Notes: a model not told the origin generated them from the sequence alone. A DNA stretch of 64,000 bases from Emiliania huxleyi CCMP1516 (GCF_000372725.1 NW_005201249.1:187820-251819); one strand, 5' to 3'; shown: positions 52,433 through 63,599, numbered from the stretch's first letter. Numbers and translations: made by a program.

Positions 52433-52521
52433 CGAGAGATTTCTCCCTTTTCGTTCTCGCTCTCGAGACACTTGTCCCTTTTCTGTAAATTCTCATACAA
52501 TTCAGCTGTAAGCACCTATCG

Positions 52522-54169
52522 CTACTTAGCAGACTCTACGCTCGACGCGCTGGCGGTGCGTCCGATCTCTGCCACCAGCGCCGGCTCCAGCTTTGGCGCC
52601 GGCGCAGCGTTGAAGCGCGAGAAAATGAAGTCGGTCTCGTACGGCCCGGGCACCTCGTACAGAGCGGCGTCGCCGTCGATGGCGCCCTGCTGGCGCGAGG
52701 GCGGGTGAGAGGCGAGCGGCGGGGCGGGGGCGGAAGAGAGGCGACTGGCGGGGCTTCTCACCTCCGCCATCGCCTCGGTTGTGAACTCGCCCTCCTCGGG
52801 GTAAATGTCGAGCTTGCCGTTCCGCGACTTACTGGACGAGAAGGACTGGCCAAAAATGCCGTGTGGCAGGCTGCGCGCGGCGTAGTCGCCGTGCAGGGTG
52901 AAGCCGACGTCCAGCCGATGGCTCGGCCCCGCGATGGCGTGCGTGGGGCTCCCCTTAACCACCACCGAGACGTCCCCAATCGTAAAAGTTGCGTGCGCCA
53001 TCGCGACGCTTGCAACCGCCTCTTCACACGCTTTGCGGCCGCCCTTACCCAGCTTAAACTTGTGGCCGCCGCACGAGCCCGTCACCACGTCCCACGCCCA
53101 GTTGTTCTCGCCGAGACGCGACGCCCAAAAGGAGAAGTTTGCCAGCTTGCGCTTGTCGCCGCCCACCCTCGCCACCACGTGCGCCTCGGTCACAAAGCTG
53201 CCGTGTACGATGAGCGGCGGGCTACCATCCAGCTTCCTGTCGAGCGGAAATGTGGCGTTCTCCGTTTTCAAGTTGACAGCGAGCCCAGGAGCGGAGAAGA
53301 AGGAGTAGAGGCGCCCATGCCGCCCCCTGAAGTCGGCGCGTCCGCCGTGCGCGAAATGGAGGTGCGGGTCCTGCAGTATCTCATACCGGTGCGTGATGTT
53401 CATGGCCGCAATAGTGAAGCCGCCCGCCCCGCCTGTGATGCCGTCGTAGCACTTCTCGTCCTTGATAACTAGGTCGGCTAGCCCGCTGCGGGCGCCGCTG
53501 TAGAACAGCAGCTTCGTCTCGACGGGGTTGATTTCACTGTAGTCTCCTTCTGCCACGGCGAGCGTCTCGATGACGCCGAGGCAAGTCTGACCAGGAGAGT
53601 GCATTAGCGGAAACTCCTCGTCTATGGTGATTACTGCGCAAGTGCTGGCGTTGGTGCAGTGTTCGGTCGCTTGCATCGCAAAGCTGTACGGCTCCAACGC
53701 ACTCCCTGTATCGCCCGGGAGGTAGCTTAAATACCTTAGCAGTTCCGGCCGCAGGACCGGTGTGACCTGCGAGTCCTTTGCGGCCAGGAAGACGACTATT
53801 TTTGCCTGCGCCACGAGCGATCCGCCCGGTGAGAGATGAGGAGGCAATGGCAGGCAGCCACAGCGGCGACTGCCAAGAGAAAAGGGGGGGGGGTTCGGGT
53901 GCTCCACTCACGTCTTTCTTTAGCACCGCATCGACGGGCTCCGCTCCCACACAAATGAGCGCCGAAGCGTCGTCAGGGTCGTGGTAGCACATTTTCGGCC
54001 GTGTTGAGAGGTTCTCGAGGCATACCTGGATCCCGATCGTATCGCCAAACTTGAGGTGGTTCGGGTTACAATTGTCCCGGTCGAAGGCTCCGTTCGTGTA
54101 CTGACACACAGGGCGAGGAGACGGTGTCAGAGGTGCCGAAAGAGCAGTCAGAAGAACAGAGGCCGTCAA
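52522..54169 (-). CDS. Secreted protein with DPHLHFAHGG (vWF-D-like) domain
   Basis: Three exons, all phase 0: 54169-53912, 53805-52762 and 52686-52522, 488 residues. Residues 1-20 form a signal peptide (MTASVLLTALSAPLTPSP). Domain 1 has paired Cys (VCQYTNGAFDRDNCNPNHL, CLENLSTRPKMCYH), domain 2 runs KIVVFLAAKDSQVTPV to DEKCYDGITGGAGGFTI. Then ILQDPHLHFAHGGRADFRGR and LYSFFSAPGLAVNLKTENAT: a DPH..FAHGG..DFRG..g..y...SaP...vN signature that I know from extracellular proteins of algae and other protists, related to von Willebrand type D. The C-terminal part has GQSFSSSKSRNGKLDIYPEE and YETDFIFSRFNAAP. No membrane span. Probably extracellular; function unknown. Both introns are GT-AG. Confidence 0.65.
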
Positions 54170-54961
54170 TCGTTATAAGTGTGCATAGGGATCAGGGTGC
54201 TAGAGCTGGTGGTCGTCGAGATCGCTGGCTTCTGGGGTATTGGCTTTGCCTGGCAGATGTTGACGTTGGTAGCTGCGGGGCGAGGGAGGGGGGAAGGGGT
54301 GAGGAGACCGCCAAGGTCGCGCTGCAGATCTGGGCCCTAGAGGTGTCTCTCAGAAGTGCCTCTCCCTGGGGCGGTTTGCGCCTACAGAGGCGGAGCATAC
54401 GCTCGCCACGTCGAAGGATCTGGCGTCGGTGACGAGCATGTAGGGCGAGGAGCCGACGCCACCTCGTATCGCCTCTCGGACGAAGTGGTGCGGCATGGTC
54501 GCGGGGAGCAGGGGTGCTCGCGAGTGGGAACAGCCGTCGGAAGGCAGATTAGAACGGTAAAAGCAGACTCGTGTTCATCGTTTGGCCAATTCCGCCGAAC
54601 AGAATAAAATAAACCGCGCCTCGCGATCATCTGGCCCGCTGGGTGCGCTTCTTAGCTCCCCGGCCCTGGATGTGAGGTTGCCAACTGCACTCCAAGTGCT
54701 CCAAGTGCCAAGCTCGAGGAGGAGGCGCGCTCGTGCCAGTGAGTGTGCGCGCCAGTCCCTCCGTGCCTCTCTGTGTGTCAGGGATAGTCAGGGCCGTCCA
54801 TGACGCATGAGAGCTTCAGTCTGCTCGGTCGGGGACGCCCGCTCTACAGCGCTCTACATGTCTACAGCAGCGCTCTCTGACGTACACACTACATCCTCTA
54901 CAGACTACATGGAATGGCTACCTAATGGCCAGCCGCCAACGGAGCCCTACACCTTTTCCTC
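54170..54961. other. Intergenic, no gene seen
   Basis: Lies between two minus-strand genes. It holds the 5' flank of the DPHLHFAHGG gene and the 3' flank of the YoaK-like gene. Short GCGCGCCAGTCCCTCCGTGC-type sequence near 54748 resembles 25926-25945 and may be a weak dispersed repeat. Confidence 0.4.
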
Positions 54962-55741
54962 CTACCTTCGGTGATGCAGTAAGAACCGCTCGCAGAGTCG
55001 GCTGTGCGCCACGCAGAGTGCCGCTAGGAAGCCTCCGACCAGGGTGAAGACCGGCGTGAACTCCCTCCTCGCGTTCCGCTCCCGAACGCGGTCCTCGACG
55101 GCGTCACCAGCGAGGATGCCGCAGAAGAACGCCACGACTATTGCCAGGCTCAATACAGCTTTATCTCTCAGAATGGTCCGCGCCGAGGCGTCTTTGGCCC
55201 GTCCCAGGCAGATCTGCAGCAGCGCATTAGGAGGTATGCGCATGTGCCCGGTCAAGAGGGTCGAGACGACCCCGTCGGGGTGCGCATTGCAGTACCCACC
55301 GGCCACGATGCCCGTGAGGAAGGAGATAGGGGTGAGGAAATAGAGGTCCTTTCCCTCGCACAGCAGGGTCCTTCCCCTATCTCCTTCCGTGCAGCTCTGC
55401 TGTGCGTGCCGCAGCCCGTCGCCCAGCGCACCCATGGAGACCACTGCAAACATCGCCACGCCCAGAACCCTGCCCTTATCCTCGACGAGGATGTTGAGCG
55501 CATCGTACGCGATTCCGCCGCCGATATACGCGGCGATGAGGGAGGCAGTTAGCAGCATCTCCTCAACCCTCCATTCTCGGGCCTCGACGGCGAGGAGGAG
55601 AAGATTGCCCGTCATGACGGTTGCAAAGCGAGCTGAGATTTGGTAGGTGATGCCGGTGAGGGCGCCCCAGGCCAGTGCGTAGCAGGACTTGAGAAGAAGG
55701 AGGATGCGCTTCTCGCTGCGGCTGATATTTTCGTCTGCCAT
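54962..55741 (-). CDS. YoaK/DUF1275-family membrane protein
   Basis: A complete single-exon gene of 259 residues. Six to seven hydrophobic spans: LLLLKSCYALAWGALTGIT, a re-entrant-like stretch with FATVMTGNLLLLAVEA, EMLLTASLIAAYIGGGIAYD, VLGVAMFAVVSMGALG, DLYFLTPISFLTGIVAGGY, VLSLAIVVAFFCGILAGDAV and FTPVFTLVGGFLAALCVAHS. The family hallmark is the first span ending in Gly-Ile/Val-x-Tyr followed by F-A-x-x-M-T-G-N, which is present, as is a second pseudo-repeat (STLLTGHMRIPPNALLQ, the T-G-x-[ML] of half two). YoaK-like proteins are widespread in bacteria and fungi, of unknown transport function. Starts MADENISRSEKR. The match in two halves supports an ancient internal duplication. Confidence 0.78.
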   Translation of the reverse strand: MADENISRSEKRILLLLKSCYALAWGALTGITYQISARFATVMTGNLLLLAVEAREWRVEEMLLTASLIAAYIGGGIAYDALNILVEDKGRVLGVAMFAVVSMGALGDGLRHAQQSCTEGDRGRTLLCEGKDLYFLTPISFLTGIVAGGYCNAHPDGVVSTLLTGHMRIPPNALLQICLGRAKDASARTILRDKAVLSLAIVVAFFCGILAGDAVEDRVRERNARREFTPVFTLVGGFLAALCVAHSRLCERFLLHHRR

Positions 55742-55920
55742 GCTTCCGACGCGAGTCAGCGAGCAGGCTTTACATACTCGCGTATGTTACACTCTCGTAC
55801 TAAAGAACAGTCATACCAGCGAGCAGCGACCGGACATAAACAAATAAATAAATAAAATAACATCGCAAACCCTGTCAGCAGTCCTCCTCCGGGAATGTAC
55901 ATAAGAGCCACATACATTTA

Positions 55921-56150
55921 AAAACGGACACCTCTCTGTGAGATAGGTAAAAAGGAACAGGTGCCCGCCCGTGCGATCGCTTTGTGCAGGCAGGGTTCTT
56001 TGTGGGTGTGGTCGGCGACTAGCCGGCCGGGGTCGTCCTCCCGATGGGGGACTAGCACTAGCCGTCTTCCACATGGTCCCTCGGGTCCCTGCTGCTCCTA
56101 ATCTCTTCGTACATCCTCCTGCTGATCTCCGCAAAGTCCTGCTCCCTCCC
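55921..56150. repeat. Dispersed repeat, copy 2 (first copy at 3133-3368)
   Basis: Same orientation as copy 1, sharing GGTAAAAAGGAACAGGT, GGTTCTTTGTGGGTGTGGTC, GATGGGGGACTAGCACTAGC and CGTACATCCTCCTGCTGATC. On the minus strand this copy encodes DFAEISRRMYEEIRSSRDPR and DHVEDG then a stop at 56058, so it might be the 3' end of a gene reaching to about 56261 (NGEAEQTRRARRGREQ). Confidence 0.7.
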
Positions 56151-56261
56151 TCGTCTCGCCCTGCGCGTCTGCTCCGCCTCCCCGTTGTCTGCCCTGCCTC
56201 GTCTGGCGACTGGTCCTCCATAGTCGGTTGAGGTCGCCGCCCTCCTCGTGCCTCTGTCCAA

Positions 56262-57299
56262 CGCTCTCTCGGCCAGACGCTATATACACCTATGGGGGGG
56301 TTCGCAGAATGACACAGAACGAAAATCCGCCGACCCGTCTCTTGTGTGTTGTGAGAGTGAGTGTGACTGTGTGCGCTACTGCAGCGCTGCTGTGGGTAGG
56401 AGCCCATCTGTTAGTGTAGAGTACTGAGTCGAGGCTACGTAGAGCTAGAGAGCGGTGTCCGTTTTATTTCGTATTCTATATACTGGGCTGGGTCTTTCGC
56501 GTTTAGGCATTGTGGGGTTGGCACTCCCATCGACCCTCATGACCTCCTGCGGTCTCTGAGATGGACACCAGTGGGTGTGGGACCACAGCCAGGATACACT
56601 CGAAGGCTGCGTAAGCAGTAGAGGTCGATACTCGACGCGTCCCACATGGTATGTGTCGCTGTCGGCACGCTGTCGACAGGCGGACGTCGAGCGACACCCC
56701 GGCGGCAGTGCCACCCAGGAGTGGTCGGGCGGTCTCCCGTCATGAAAGGGCCACCATGTGATCCGTATGATGATTCCTGACAACCGCCTCAGTCATCTTT
56801 CGTCGCAGTCGTCCCGCTCTGAGAGGAGCTGCGGGTCAGTTCGACAGCTGGAGCTGTGTCGCCGGCGGCGGCGGCCTGCCTCCGCGCGGAGGTGCCTCTG
56901 AGGTGGACATTTTTTGGTCACAGAGAACGCGTTCGAATTTTCACTCCGGAGCTTCAACTCTGCACGCGCACCGGCCAGGGCTACAATAGTGCCAGTGAGC
57001 CGACTCGAAGGCCGCGACCGTCAAGTGTTCCCCACATTTATTTCCTCTTCTGCTGTGAACCCAGCCACGTACACGCAGACAATCGCCTCTCAGACGGGTA
57101 TATACTTAACACACATATCATCTACAGACTCTGTTGGCCGTGCCGTGAACAGGGCACTGTACCTCGGGAAGGTCGTCTCGCTGCCGTTCCCGCTCCCGTC
57201 GATGGGGTTCGCGTGCGACGTCGCTCTGGGCGCCGCTGCGTCTCAGACGGCGCGAACCGTGCGGGCGGCGACGGCGCGAAGGGAGGCCTACACAGACGG
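56262..57299. other. No supported gene
   Basis: Frames here on both strands are short and without domain signals. 56640-56760 contains palindrome-like words (GGTATGTGTCGCTGTCGGCA...CTGTCGACAGGCGG). Sequence near 57100-57290 may belong to the 3' end of the minus-strand EF-hand gene. Confidence 0.4.
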
Positions 57300-58964
57300 T
57301 GCGGGTGCCGGTGAGCTCACGAGCTCCGCACGCGAGGGTTCTTCGGCGGCGCGGGAGGGGCGCCTCGACGGCGAACAGCGGGAGGAGGAGGAGGCGGAGG
57401 AGGGGCGGCGGCGAGGCGCGCATGCCGGCGCGGAAGCCGAGGAGCGCCAGTGCCCAGACGAACGCCTCGCGCCGGGGCGGCTCTCCGCCGACCACCGGCA
57501 CGAGCGCGCGCGAGGAGAGGTCGCGCGGCGGCGAGGCGGACGCGGCGGCGGAGCCGAGGCCACGCACCAGCGCCTGCGCCGTGGAGAGGGGCGCCGGACT
57601 CAGCACGCGCTCACACAACAGCCCGCATCGCGCGCGCGCACGCGCGCTACGCCGGCCGCCTGCGCCGACAGCAGCGCGACGTGGAGTCGCATCGACGCCG
57701 CCTGCAGCCGCACGGCGAGCCAGCAGCCAGCCAGCCGGCCTGCTCGCAGCAGGAGGTGTTGAAGAGTCGCCCCTTTGCACGGCGAGCCCGCGGCCAGCTA
57801 GTCGGGCCGAAGGCGAAGGTGAGGACACGCTCTGCGGCGCCCGGCGCGACAGTGCCCAGCGCGGCGCACTCGGCCGACCCGCCCGACGTGAGGCGGCGGA
57901 GCAGCACCTGGCTCGCGGGCGGCGCGGCGGGTGGGAAGAGGCGGGTGGGAAGAGGCGACGCTCTCACGGGAGGTTGCCCCGCCGCTGCGGCGGCAGGGGA
58001 GACTCACCTTGGCCTCTCTGGACGCGCAGGCGCCGAGGCCAGAGATGCGCTCGCCGACGCTTTCCCCGAGCGAGAGCGCGCGCGCCGCGGAGGAGGTGGC
58101 GGCGGAGAGGGAGGCGCCGGCGGCCGCGCACAGCGCCAGGCACAAGTCCCGGAGGGCGAGTGGGTCGTGCGCCGCCGCCGCCGCGAGAACGGGAGCCGCG
58201 CGGCGGGAGGGAGGGAGAGCGTCGAGCTCGCAGCGCACGTCGCGCATCCGCCCGAGGAGCGCGGCGCGGCGCGCCTCCGCCGCGGTGGTGCGCGCGCTCC
58301 TCGGCGCCGCCCTGCCGCCCCTGTGCGCCGAGAGGAATAGGACTCTCTCGGTCGCCTCGCACTCGATCGCGAGGGAGCGAAGCTCGGAGCGAAGCGCAGC
58401 GGCGCGCGCCGCGCGCGCCTCGGTCTCTCTCGGCGGCAGCTCCTTGGCGCGGCGGTACGCCTCGCGCAGCCGCGACAGCACGCCGCGCACCGCAGCCCAC
58501 CCAACCCCCGTGAAGGCGCGCACAAAGAGGACCGAGTACGCAAATGGGCCGCCGTACAGCAGGCCGGCGGCGCCGGCGGCAGCGAGGCACTCGTCGCTGT
58601 GGCGGGACCAAAGGGCGGCCGCGGCGCGGGCGCCGCCGGCCACCGGCCTGCCAATGGAGGCGACGCAGCGCTCGAGGTCCTCCAGGCTGACCTGCTCCGG
58701 CGGGAGGGAGGCCGGCGTCAGTGGCGGGGAGCAGGAGCGGGCGCGCAGGCGGCGGCGAGGTGCAGGGAAGAAGCGGCCAAGCGGCGTGGCCGCGGTGGCG
58801 GGGGAACGCACCTCCCCGTCCCTGTCTCGATCGACTGCGCGAAGGAGCGCGGCGCCGGCACGATCGCGAGCGGAGGCGAGACTTGGAAGCCCGGAGAGAC
58901 GTGCACCACTCGCCGGCGGCGCGACGAGGAGGAGGGCGGAGAGGAGGAGGCGCGGGACGAACAT
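57300..58964 (-). CDS. EF-hand-containing membrane protein, Arg/Ala-rich
   Basis: Starts MFVPRLLLSALLLVAPPASG (signal peptide) at 58964. Exon 1 ends RAGAALLRAVDRDRDGE; after a GT-AG intron exon 2 begins VSLEDLERCVASIGRPVAGG. Joined, they make one EF-hand loop, D-R-D-R-D-G-E-V-S-L-E-D, split by the intron. It continues AAGAAGLLYGGPFAYSVLFV, RAFTGVGWAAVRGVLSRLRE and RTTAAEARRAALLGRMRDVR, then a donor near 58008 and further exons (VLLRRLTSGGSAECAALGTV; ALVRGLGSAAASAS; REAFVWALALLGFRAGMRAS and LLRLLLLPLFAVEAPL), suggesting C-terminal membrane spans. Calcium binding is plausible but rests on a single canonical loop. No family assigned; 3' exon borders are uncertain. Confidence 0.5.
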
Positions 58965-59689
58965 ACACTCGGTGTCGAAAACACCTCTCCGACACTCGTG
59001 ATTGGCCGCCCCTCCTGGCCGGGCGCGCGCAAAAGAATTTTTTGTGCGACACGATTCACGCGACAGGCGAGGCGCGGGCGACGGCTTCCAAAAGAATTTT
59101 AAACACGCCCTCCGTGTGCCCAGTGTCGTGCCGCGAGGAGCCGTGCAGTGCCTGATAAGTCTGTGTGCTGTGTGGTGCACGCCCTCCGCGAGCGAGCGGG
59201 GCGGGGTCTGCCCGTCGGGTCGCTGCCCTAATCCCACCAGGGGTTGACTGCTCTATTTATTTATTCGTTCGTGCCGCGAGGTGGCATGAAGGTTGCAGCG
59301 AGAATCGGCGAGAGACTGTGAAGAGAGATAGGAAGAGGCGGACGCCCGAAAGAAAGGGTGGGCGACGGCTAGCGCATCACACTCCTCAACAACTCTAACA
59401 CTCAGCTCACACGTCATTTGGGGCCTGGAGCCCTGGCATATAAAGGTTGTTGGAAAACAGAACTTCACCGGAGTTTAAAGTACGTTGGGGGGACAGCTTT
59501 TGACGGCCGACTTCAATTCTGGCCGTTTTTGGACGATCGTTTTGGGGACTGCTGACGCGCTAGCCCCACACTGCCGATAAGATGCATACCCTGTTCACGC
59601 GCGCGCGAGACGTGCAGACAGGGTTGCCAGGTGAGAGCGAATGGCGCGGTTCACGCCTCGCACAACAGAGAGAGAGATGCGCTCTGCTG

Positions 59690-62022
59690 GGACATAAAAG
59701 AAAGCGAGTACTTGGGCGAGTAGGCCGTGCGGTCGACGCTGCCGCGCGCGACTTTGCGCGCGAGGCGGCGCAGCTTGAGAACGGCGGTGGGCGAGAAGCC
59801 GCCGCCGAAAGTCTCGTGGAGCAGCAGGTTGAAGTTGTTGCGCTTGACAAAGATCGCGTCGTGGTAGAAACCGCGATGCGCCTTGACGTAGCCGTGGCCG
59901 GTCTTGTGGGAGAAGGGTTGGCCGGGCTACCCGCGCGCCTTACAGCCCATGTTTAGGCGGCGGGCCTTCTCTTCGGTGTTACCAAAGGCGTAGGAGTGGC
60001 CAACGGAGGCGGGCGTGCCGCCACTCGAGGCGTTGCCAACGCCCGTCGAGGAGGTCTTGAGGAGGGGCGTCCAGAGCTCGACTTCATTCACTTCATCGCA
60101 TCCCCCCGGCCCTGCATGGGATTCTGCGAGGTCGGTCTTGTAGCCCTCGTTGTACTGCCGGGTGAGCTCTGGTTTCTCCTTGTCGCCGTGCACGACCGGC
60201 GCGTTGGCCGGGGCGCGCATCGCGTCCGCCCAGGCGGCGAGGACGCCGTCGTGGGGCCGCCGGTGGTGGGCCTTGTTGTAAAGGTAGTCGCCGAAGAAAT
60301 CGACTGGCATGCCCCGCTCGAGCGCGACCCGAAGGGTGGGAAGCGCCGCGGAGAGCCAAAGGCCGAGCTTCCGCTGGAGCTCGTCCTGGAGGGTGTCGGA
60401 GGAGAGGGCGGTGGCGTACGTACCGTCGACACGGACATCGAAGGCCTTGCCGGCGAAAGGCGTTGAGGCGGAGACGAGGCGCGTGGCTTCGCGGTTGTTG
60501 ACGGCGCTGTCTCCGAGGGACGGGTTGTTGTTGACGGCGCTGTCTCCGAGGGACGGGTTGTTCTTGACGTGCACATCCCGCGCCTTGACGCAGGTGCGCG
60601 AACCAGTCCTTGTGATTCTTGATGGCAGCGAGCGCCCGCGGCCGCGGGTACGTGGATTTGCAAGTGCCATTGAGAATCGCGTCGGTAGCTGGAAGGGACT
60701 CGGGCTCGGGGAGCGGGATGCTCTTGGGGTAGAACTCAGTCAGGTAGCCGCCGCGGACGGTGTAGTACTTGTTTTTGTCGCGGGCGGTGCGCTTCTCGCA
60801 CACCTCCTTCCAGTCCGAGAGGGCGGACTCGTAGGTGGCGATAGCTGCGGCGATGGCGGGGTACGTGGACGCACCTCCCTCGTCGAGGGCGAAGTCGGGG
60901 TTGTGGGCGACGAGGGTGCGCCAGTTCTTGAGGAGCGACATGGAGAAGTCGCTGTCGGCTCGCGAGAAGGCGGTGTCGATGTTGCACCCGCCCATCTCGG
61001 TCGGCAGCTGCGCCAGGAGCCACGCGAGGTCGCGGAGCGCCTGGGGCGCGAGGCGTCGGCGCAAGCAATGCTCTCAAAGGACTTGCGGATGCGGTTGTGC
61101 GCAAACTCGAGAGCCTCGCACGCGACATTGGGCGGCGTGATGCCGGCAATGTACTTGGTCTTTGCGCAGGCAATCCGTTTGACGAGGTTGAGGCGGAGCT
61201 GCGAGGTGTTCGTGACGCAGTCAGTGTCGACGATCGTGTCGATGACGTCGAGCGGCGCGAGCTTCTTCCTGAGGTGCGCGGTGAGCTCCTTTTTGCAGGC
61301 TTCAGGGTCGCCAAAGAAGGTGCCGACGGCCTTGAAGCAGTCCACTCGCCCCGTGGGTTTGCCCTCCTTGTCGCGGTGCGCGGGCGAGCCCCGGAGCCAG
61401 CCCGGCGCGCAAGAGAGGTCGCCCTCGGGCGAGTAGATGAGCGACTTGCTGACGCCGTCGAAGACGCTCGCTCCCTCCTTCTGCGCCTCGAGGAGGCCCT
61501 TTGGTCCGGAGTAGGCGTCGACGGCGTGCGAGGGCTCGTCGTTCTGGCAGATGTCGTCCGCAAAACCGATGAGGCGCGTGGTCGGGTTGTCTTGGCGTGG
61601 CAGACGGGCGCAACGGCGTGGCAGATGTCGTGGAGGAAGCAGACGCTGAGGATGGTGGACAGCGCACGTCCCTGGATGACCCCGCAGGCGGACTTGGCGT
61701 AGTTGGGGTCGTTGTAGTCGGGGCACTCGAGGCTGAGTGGGTCCCAATCGGCGGCGGAGAAGTCCAGGTCGCCGCCGTCGGCGGACGGCAGCCGCAAGGC
61801 GCCCTCGGCCTTGACAAGGCGGATGAAGCTGGGCGTGCCCATGATGAGGCGAGCGACGGGTAGGAGGTCAGGGCGTCGCTTGCGGATCCAGTCGAGGAGC
61901 TTGACGTGCCCACAGCCGTTGGGGTCAGGCTTGTTGTCGGCCGTGAGCGCCTGGGCGATCGTGTTGTAGAAGTTCTCCTTGTCGCCCGAGATGGTCGCGG
62001 TCTTGCTAAACATCTCTCTCAC
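59690..62022 (-). pseudogene. LINE-like (non-LTR) reverse transcriptase with several frameshifts
   Basis: The minus strand begins MREMFSKTATISGDKENFYN: GDKENFYNTI is palm motif A. It continues GHVKLLDWIRKRRPDLLP, then SACGVIQGRALSTILSVCFL (motif B, GxxQGxxLS). In the next frame come TTRLIGFADDICQND (motif C, F-A-D-D), VDCFKAVGTFFGDPEACKKE and LRLNLVKRIACAKTKYIAGI. A third frame has LAQLPTEMGGCNIDTAFSRA (thumb, LPxxxGGxxI) and VRGGYLTEFYPKSIPLPEPE; a fourth reads from DVRVDGTYATALSSDTLQDE to a stop at 59927; a fifth, further down, reads HRGFYHDAIFVKRNNFNLLL. At least four frame breaks and a 33-bp in-frame duplication (about 60494-60556) are present, so the copy is dead. No endonuclease domain or ORF1 is seen upstream. 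A related fragment is at 29087-29743. Confidence 0.75.
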
Positions 62023-62077
62023 TCCTCTCCTTAAATAAAACGCAGGGGCATCTTTTAGCGGAGCCCTACAGAAACAC

Positions 62078-62132
62078 GCACGCGTTCGGCGGCTCGGCGG
62101 AGCGACTACGCGTTCGGCGGCTCTGCGATGGT
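62078..62132. repeat. Direct repeat flanking the oxygenase-like gene (partner 63424-63482)
   Basis: GCGTTCGGCGGCTCGGCGGA with GCGACTACGCGTTCGGCGG occurs here. At 63424-63482 the same words occur as GCGTTCGGCGGCTCGGGCCT and CGGCGGAGCGACTACGCACG. The pair brackets the gene at 62284-63252. Confidence 0.65.
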
Positions 62133-62283
62133 TTCGGAAGGCTTGGACTCGCGAGGAAAAAGAAAACGGTGCAAGTCTCCCCTCGAAATTAATTTATTTT
62201 ATGAAGACCTGCTTCACCCATCCTGCTTCGCCTTGCTCCCCCGCCGAAAGAAAAGCGAAAAGCCGTAAACGGCGTCTTCCAAA

Positions 62284-63252
62284 ATGCGCGTCTTCTTCGT
62301 CTTCTTCGTCTCTGCCCTTCTTCTCGGCTGCGCCACCGGCGAGCCGCCCGCCAAGAGGTTGGCGGAAGGGGTCACGGGCCTGTCGCGCCCGCCGTCTCCC
62401 GCAGCTCGCCGCCAGCTGGTCGAGACGAGCGACGTCGACCACGAGTCTCCGCCATCGCCACCAGAGTCGTCTGGTGCGCCGTTTTGCGGCACCGGAGATG
62501 GCAGTCTCAAGCCGGAGGCTATCATCCTGCAGGACTCCATGGTGGGATCAATCGAGTACCTGGGTGATGGAGGGAAAGAGATGACAATACTCAACGGGCG
62601 AAAGTCGAAGCCTACTCTCGAGAAAGACGGCTTCGAGCTGCTGCAGCTCGAGGCGCCGCTTCTTTGGCGAAGCGAGATCATGGATGGTCATGATCCTGTC
62701 GAGCTCGAGGATCATGAATACGAGCGCGTGGCTGAGGTAGTAAAAAGACGTACGAACGCCCAAGAAGTGCATGTGTTTCGACATACATTTCGTCGTTCGG
62801 GTCTGACGCATCAGCGCGGCGCTCATTCAGACACCTTTGCGTTTCGGCAGCAGGGGGCCGCCTTCAGGAATGCAAAGGCCAAGCGCGTAATAGGTTGGAA
62901 CGTGTGGACCTCGTTGGACCCGGCACACGCCGTGCAGCGCGATCCCCTTGCTCTTTTGTCGGCGGCATCTCTAGACCCGCAAGCAAAGTTCTTCCCCTTA
63001 CTGAAGGCGTATCCCAGGCACGAATGGCACTATTTCCCCAACATGACGAATCGCGAAGCAATCCTCTTCAAACAGTGGGACAGCGACTCCACAGTGAAAC
63101 TTGAGATTGGAGACGCCTCATCACACGGGGGCTGGGAGCCGTCGCCAGATATCACATCCAACTACGTGTATCACCAGGCAGTCGACATTGGGAACCAGGA
63201 TGCGCCTCCTCGGCGCAGCGCAGATTTCCGATGTCTTGCTCTTTACTACTGA
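62284..63252 (+). CDS. CmcJ/NvfI-like non-heme oxygenase homologue, secreted or ER-targeted
   Basis: Single exon, 322 residues. N-terminal signal peptide MRVFFVFFVSALLLGCATG. After a Pro/Ser linker: DSMVGSIEYLGDGGKEMTIL, then VHVFRHTFRR, FRNAKAKRVIGWNVWTSLDP and HAVQRDPLALLSAASLDPQA; then RHEWHYFPNMTNREAILFKQ-WDSD; and finally PPRRSADFRCLALYY before the stop. The family of fungal and bacterial CmcJ/NvfI/AsaB-like enzymes has the same series: NvWrp...V.d.PLAlcDarS, W.YfP.M...E.LLFkqyDSd and ap.RES.evR.lvf at the C-terminus. Members hydroxylate or desaturate small molecules. The exact reaction cannot be inferred. It is absent of introns, GC-similar to its neighbours, and flanked by a direct repeat, so horizontal or mobile origin is possible. 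Confidence 0.65.
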   Translation: MRVFFVFFVSALLLGCATGEPPAKRLAEGVTGLSRPPSPAARRQLVETSDVDHESPPSPPESSGAPFCGTGDGSLKPEAIILQDSMVGSIEYLGDGGKEMTILNGRKSKPTLEKDGFELLQLEAPLLWRSEIMDGHDPVELEDHEYERVAEVVKRRTNAQEVHVFRHTFRRSGLTHQRGAHSDTFAFRQQGAAFRNAKAKRVIGWNVWTSLDPAHAVQRDPLALLSAASLDPQAKFFPLLKAYPRHEWHYFPNMTNREAILFKQWDSDSTVKLEIGDASSHGGWEPSPDITSNYVYHQAVDIGNQDAPPRRSADFRCLALYY

Positions 63253-63599
63253 GAAGGGACGCATTCGATCGTCATTCGAGGCTATAGCCAAGTACTAGCC
63301 TCTTGAAAAACTACGGCTCTAAGAAGATAATCTTTGACTTTAGCAAACATGTTTAGAACTTTCTCCAACTCACCCGGGGACGGACGTGCTGGCTGCTCCC
63401 ATCCAGAGCACGCCTCTTCCGAGAAACGCACGGCGTTCGGCGGCTCGGGCCTCGGCGGAGCGACTACGCACGCGTTCGGCGGGGCCTTGTGTGTGAGCCT
63501 GTTTGTGTCTGTGTGTCGCTCGTGCGCGTCGTCATCATCTGTCCCGCGTCCACCCATACCGCGCTGGTGTCCAGTCCGAGCCTGGCTGTTCTTCACCTT

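Noticed and set aside
57299..58513. A 404-codon Arg/Ala-rich plus-strand frame
   Set aside because: It is opposite the EF-hand gene, has extreme low complexity, and lacks any domain.
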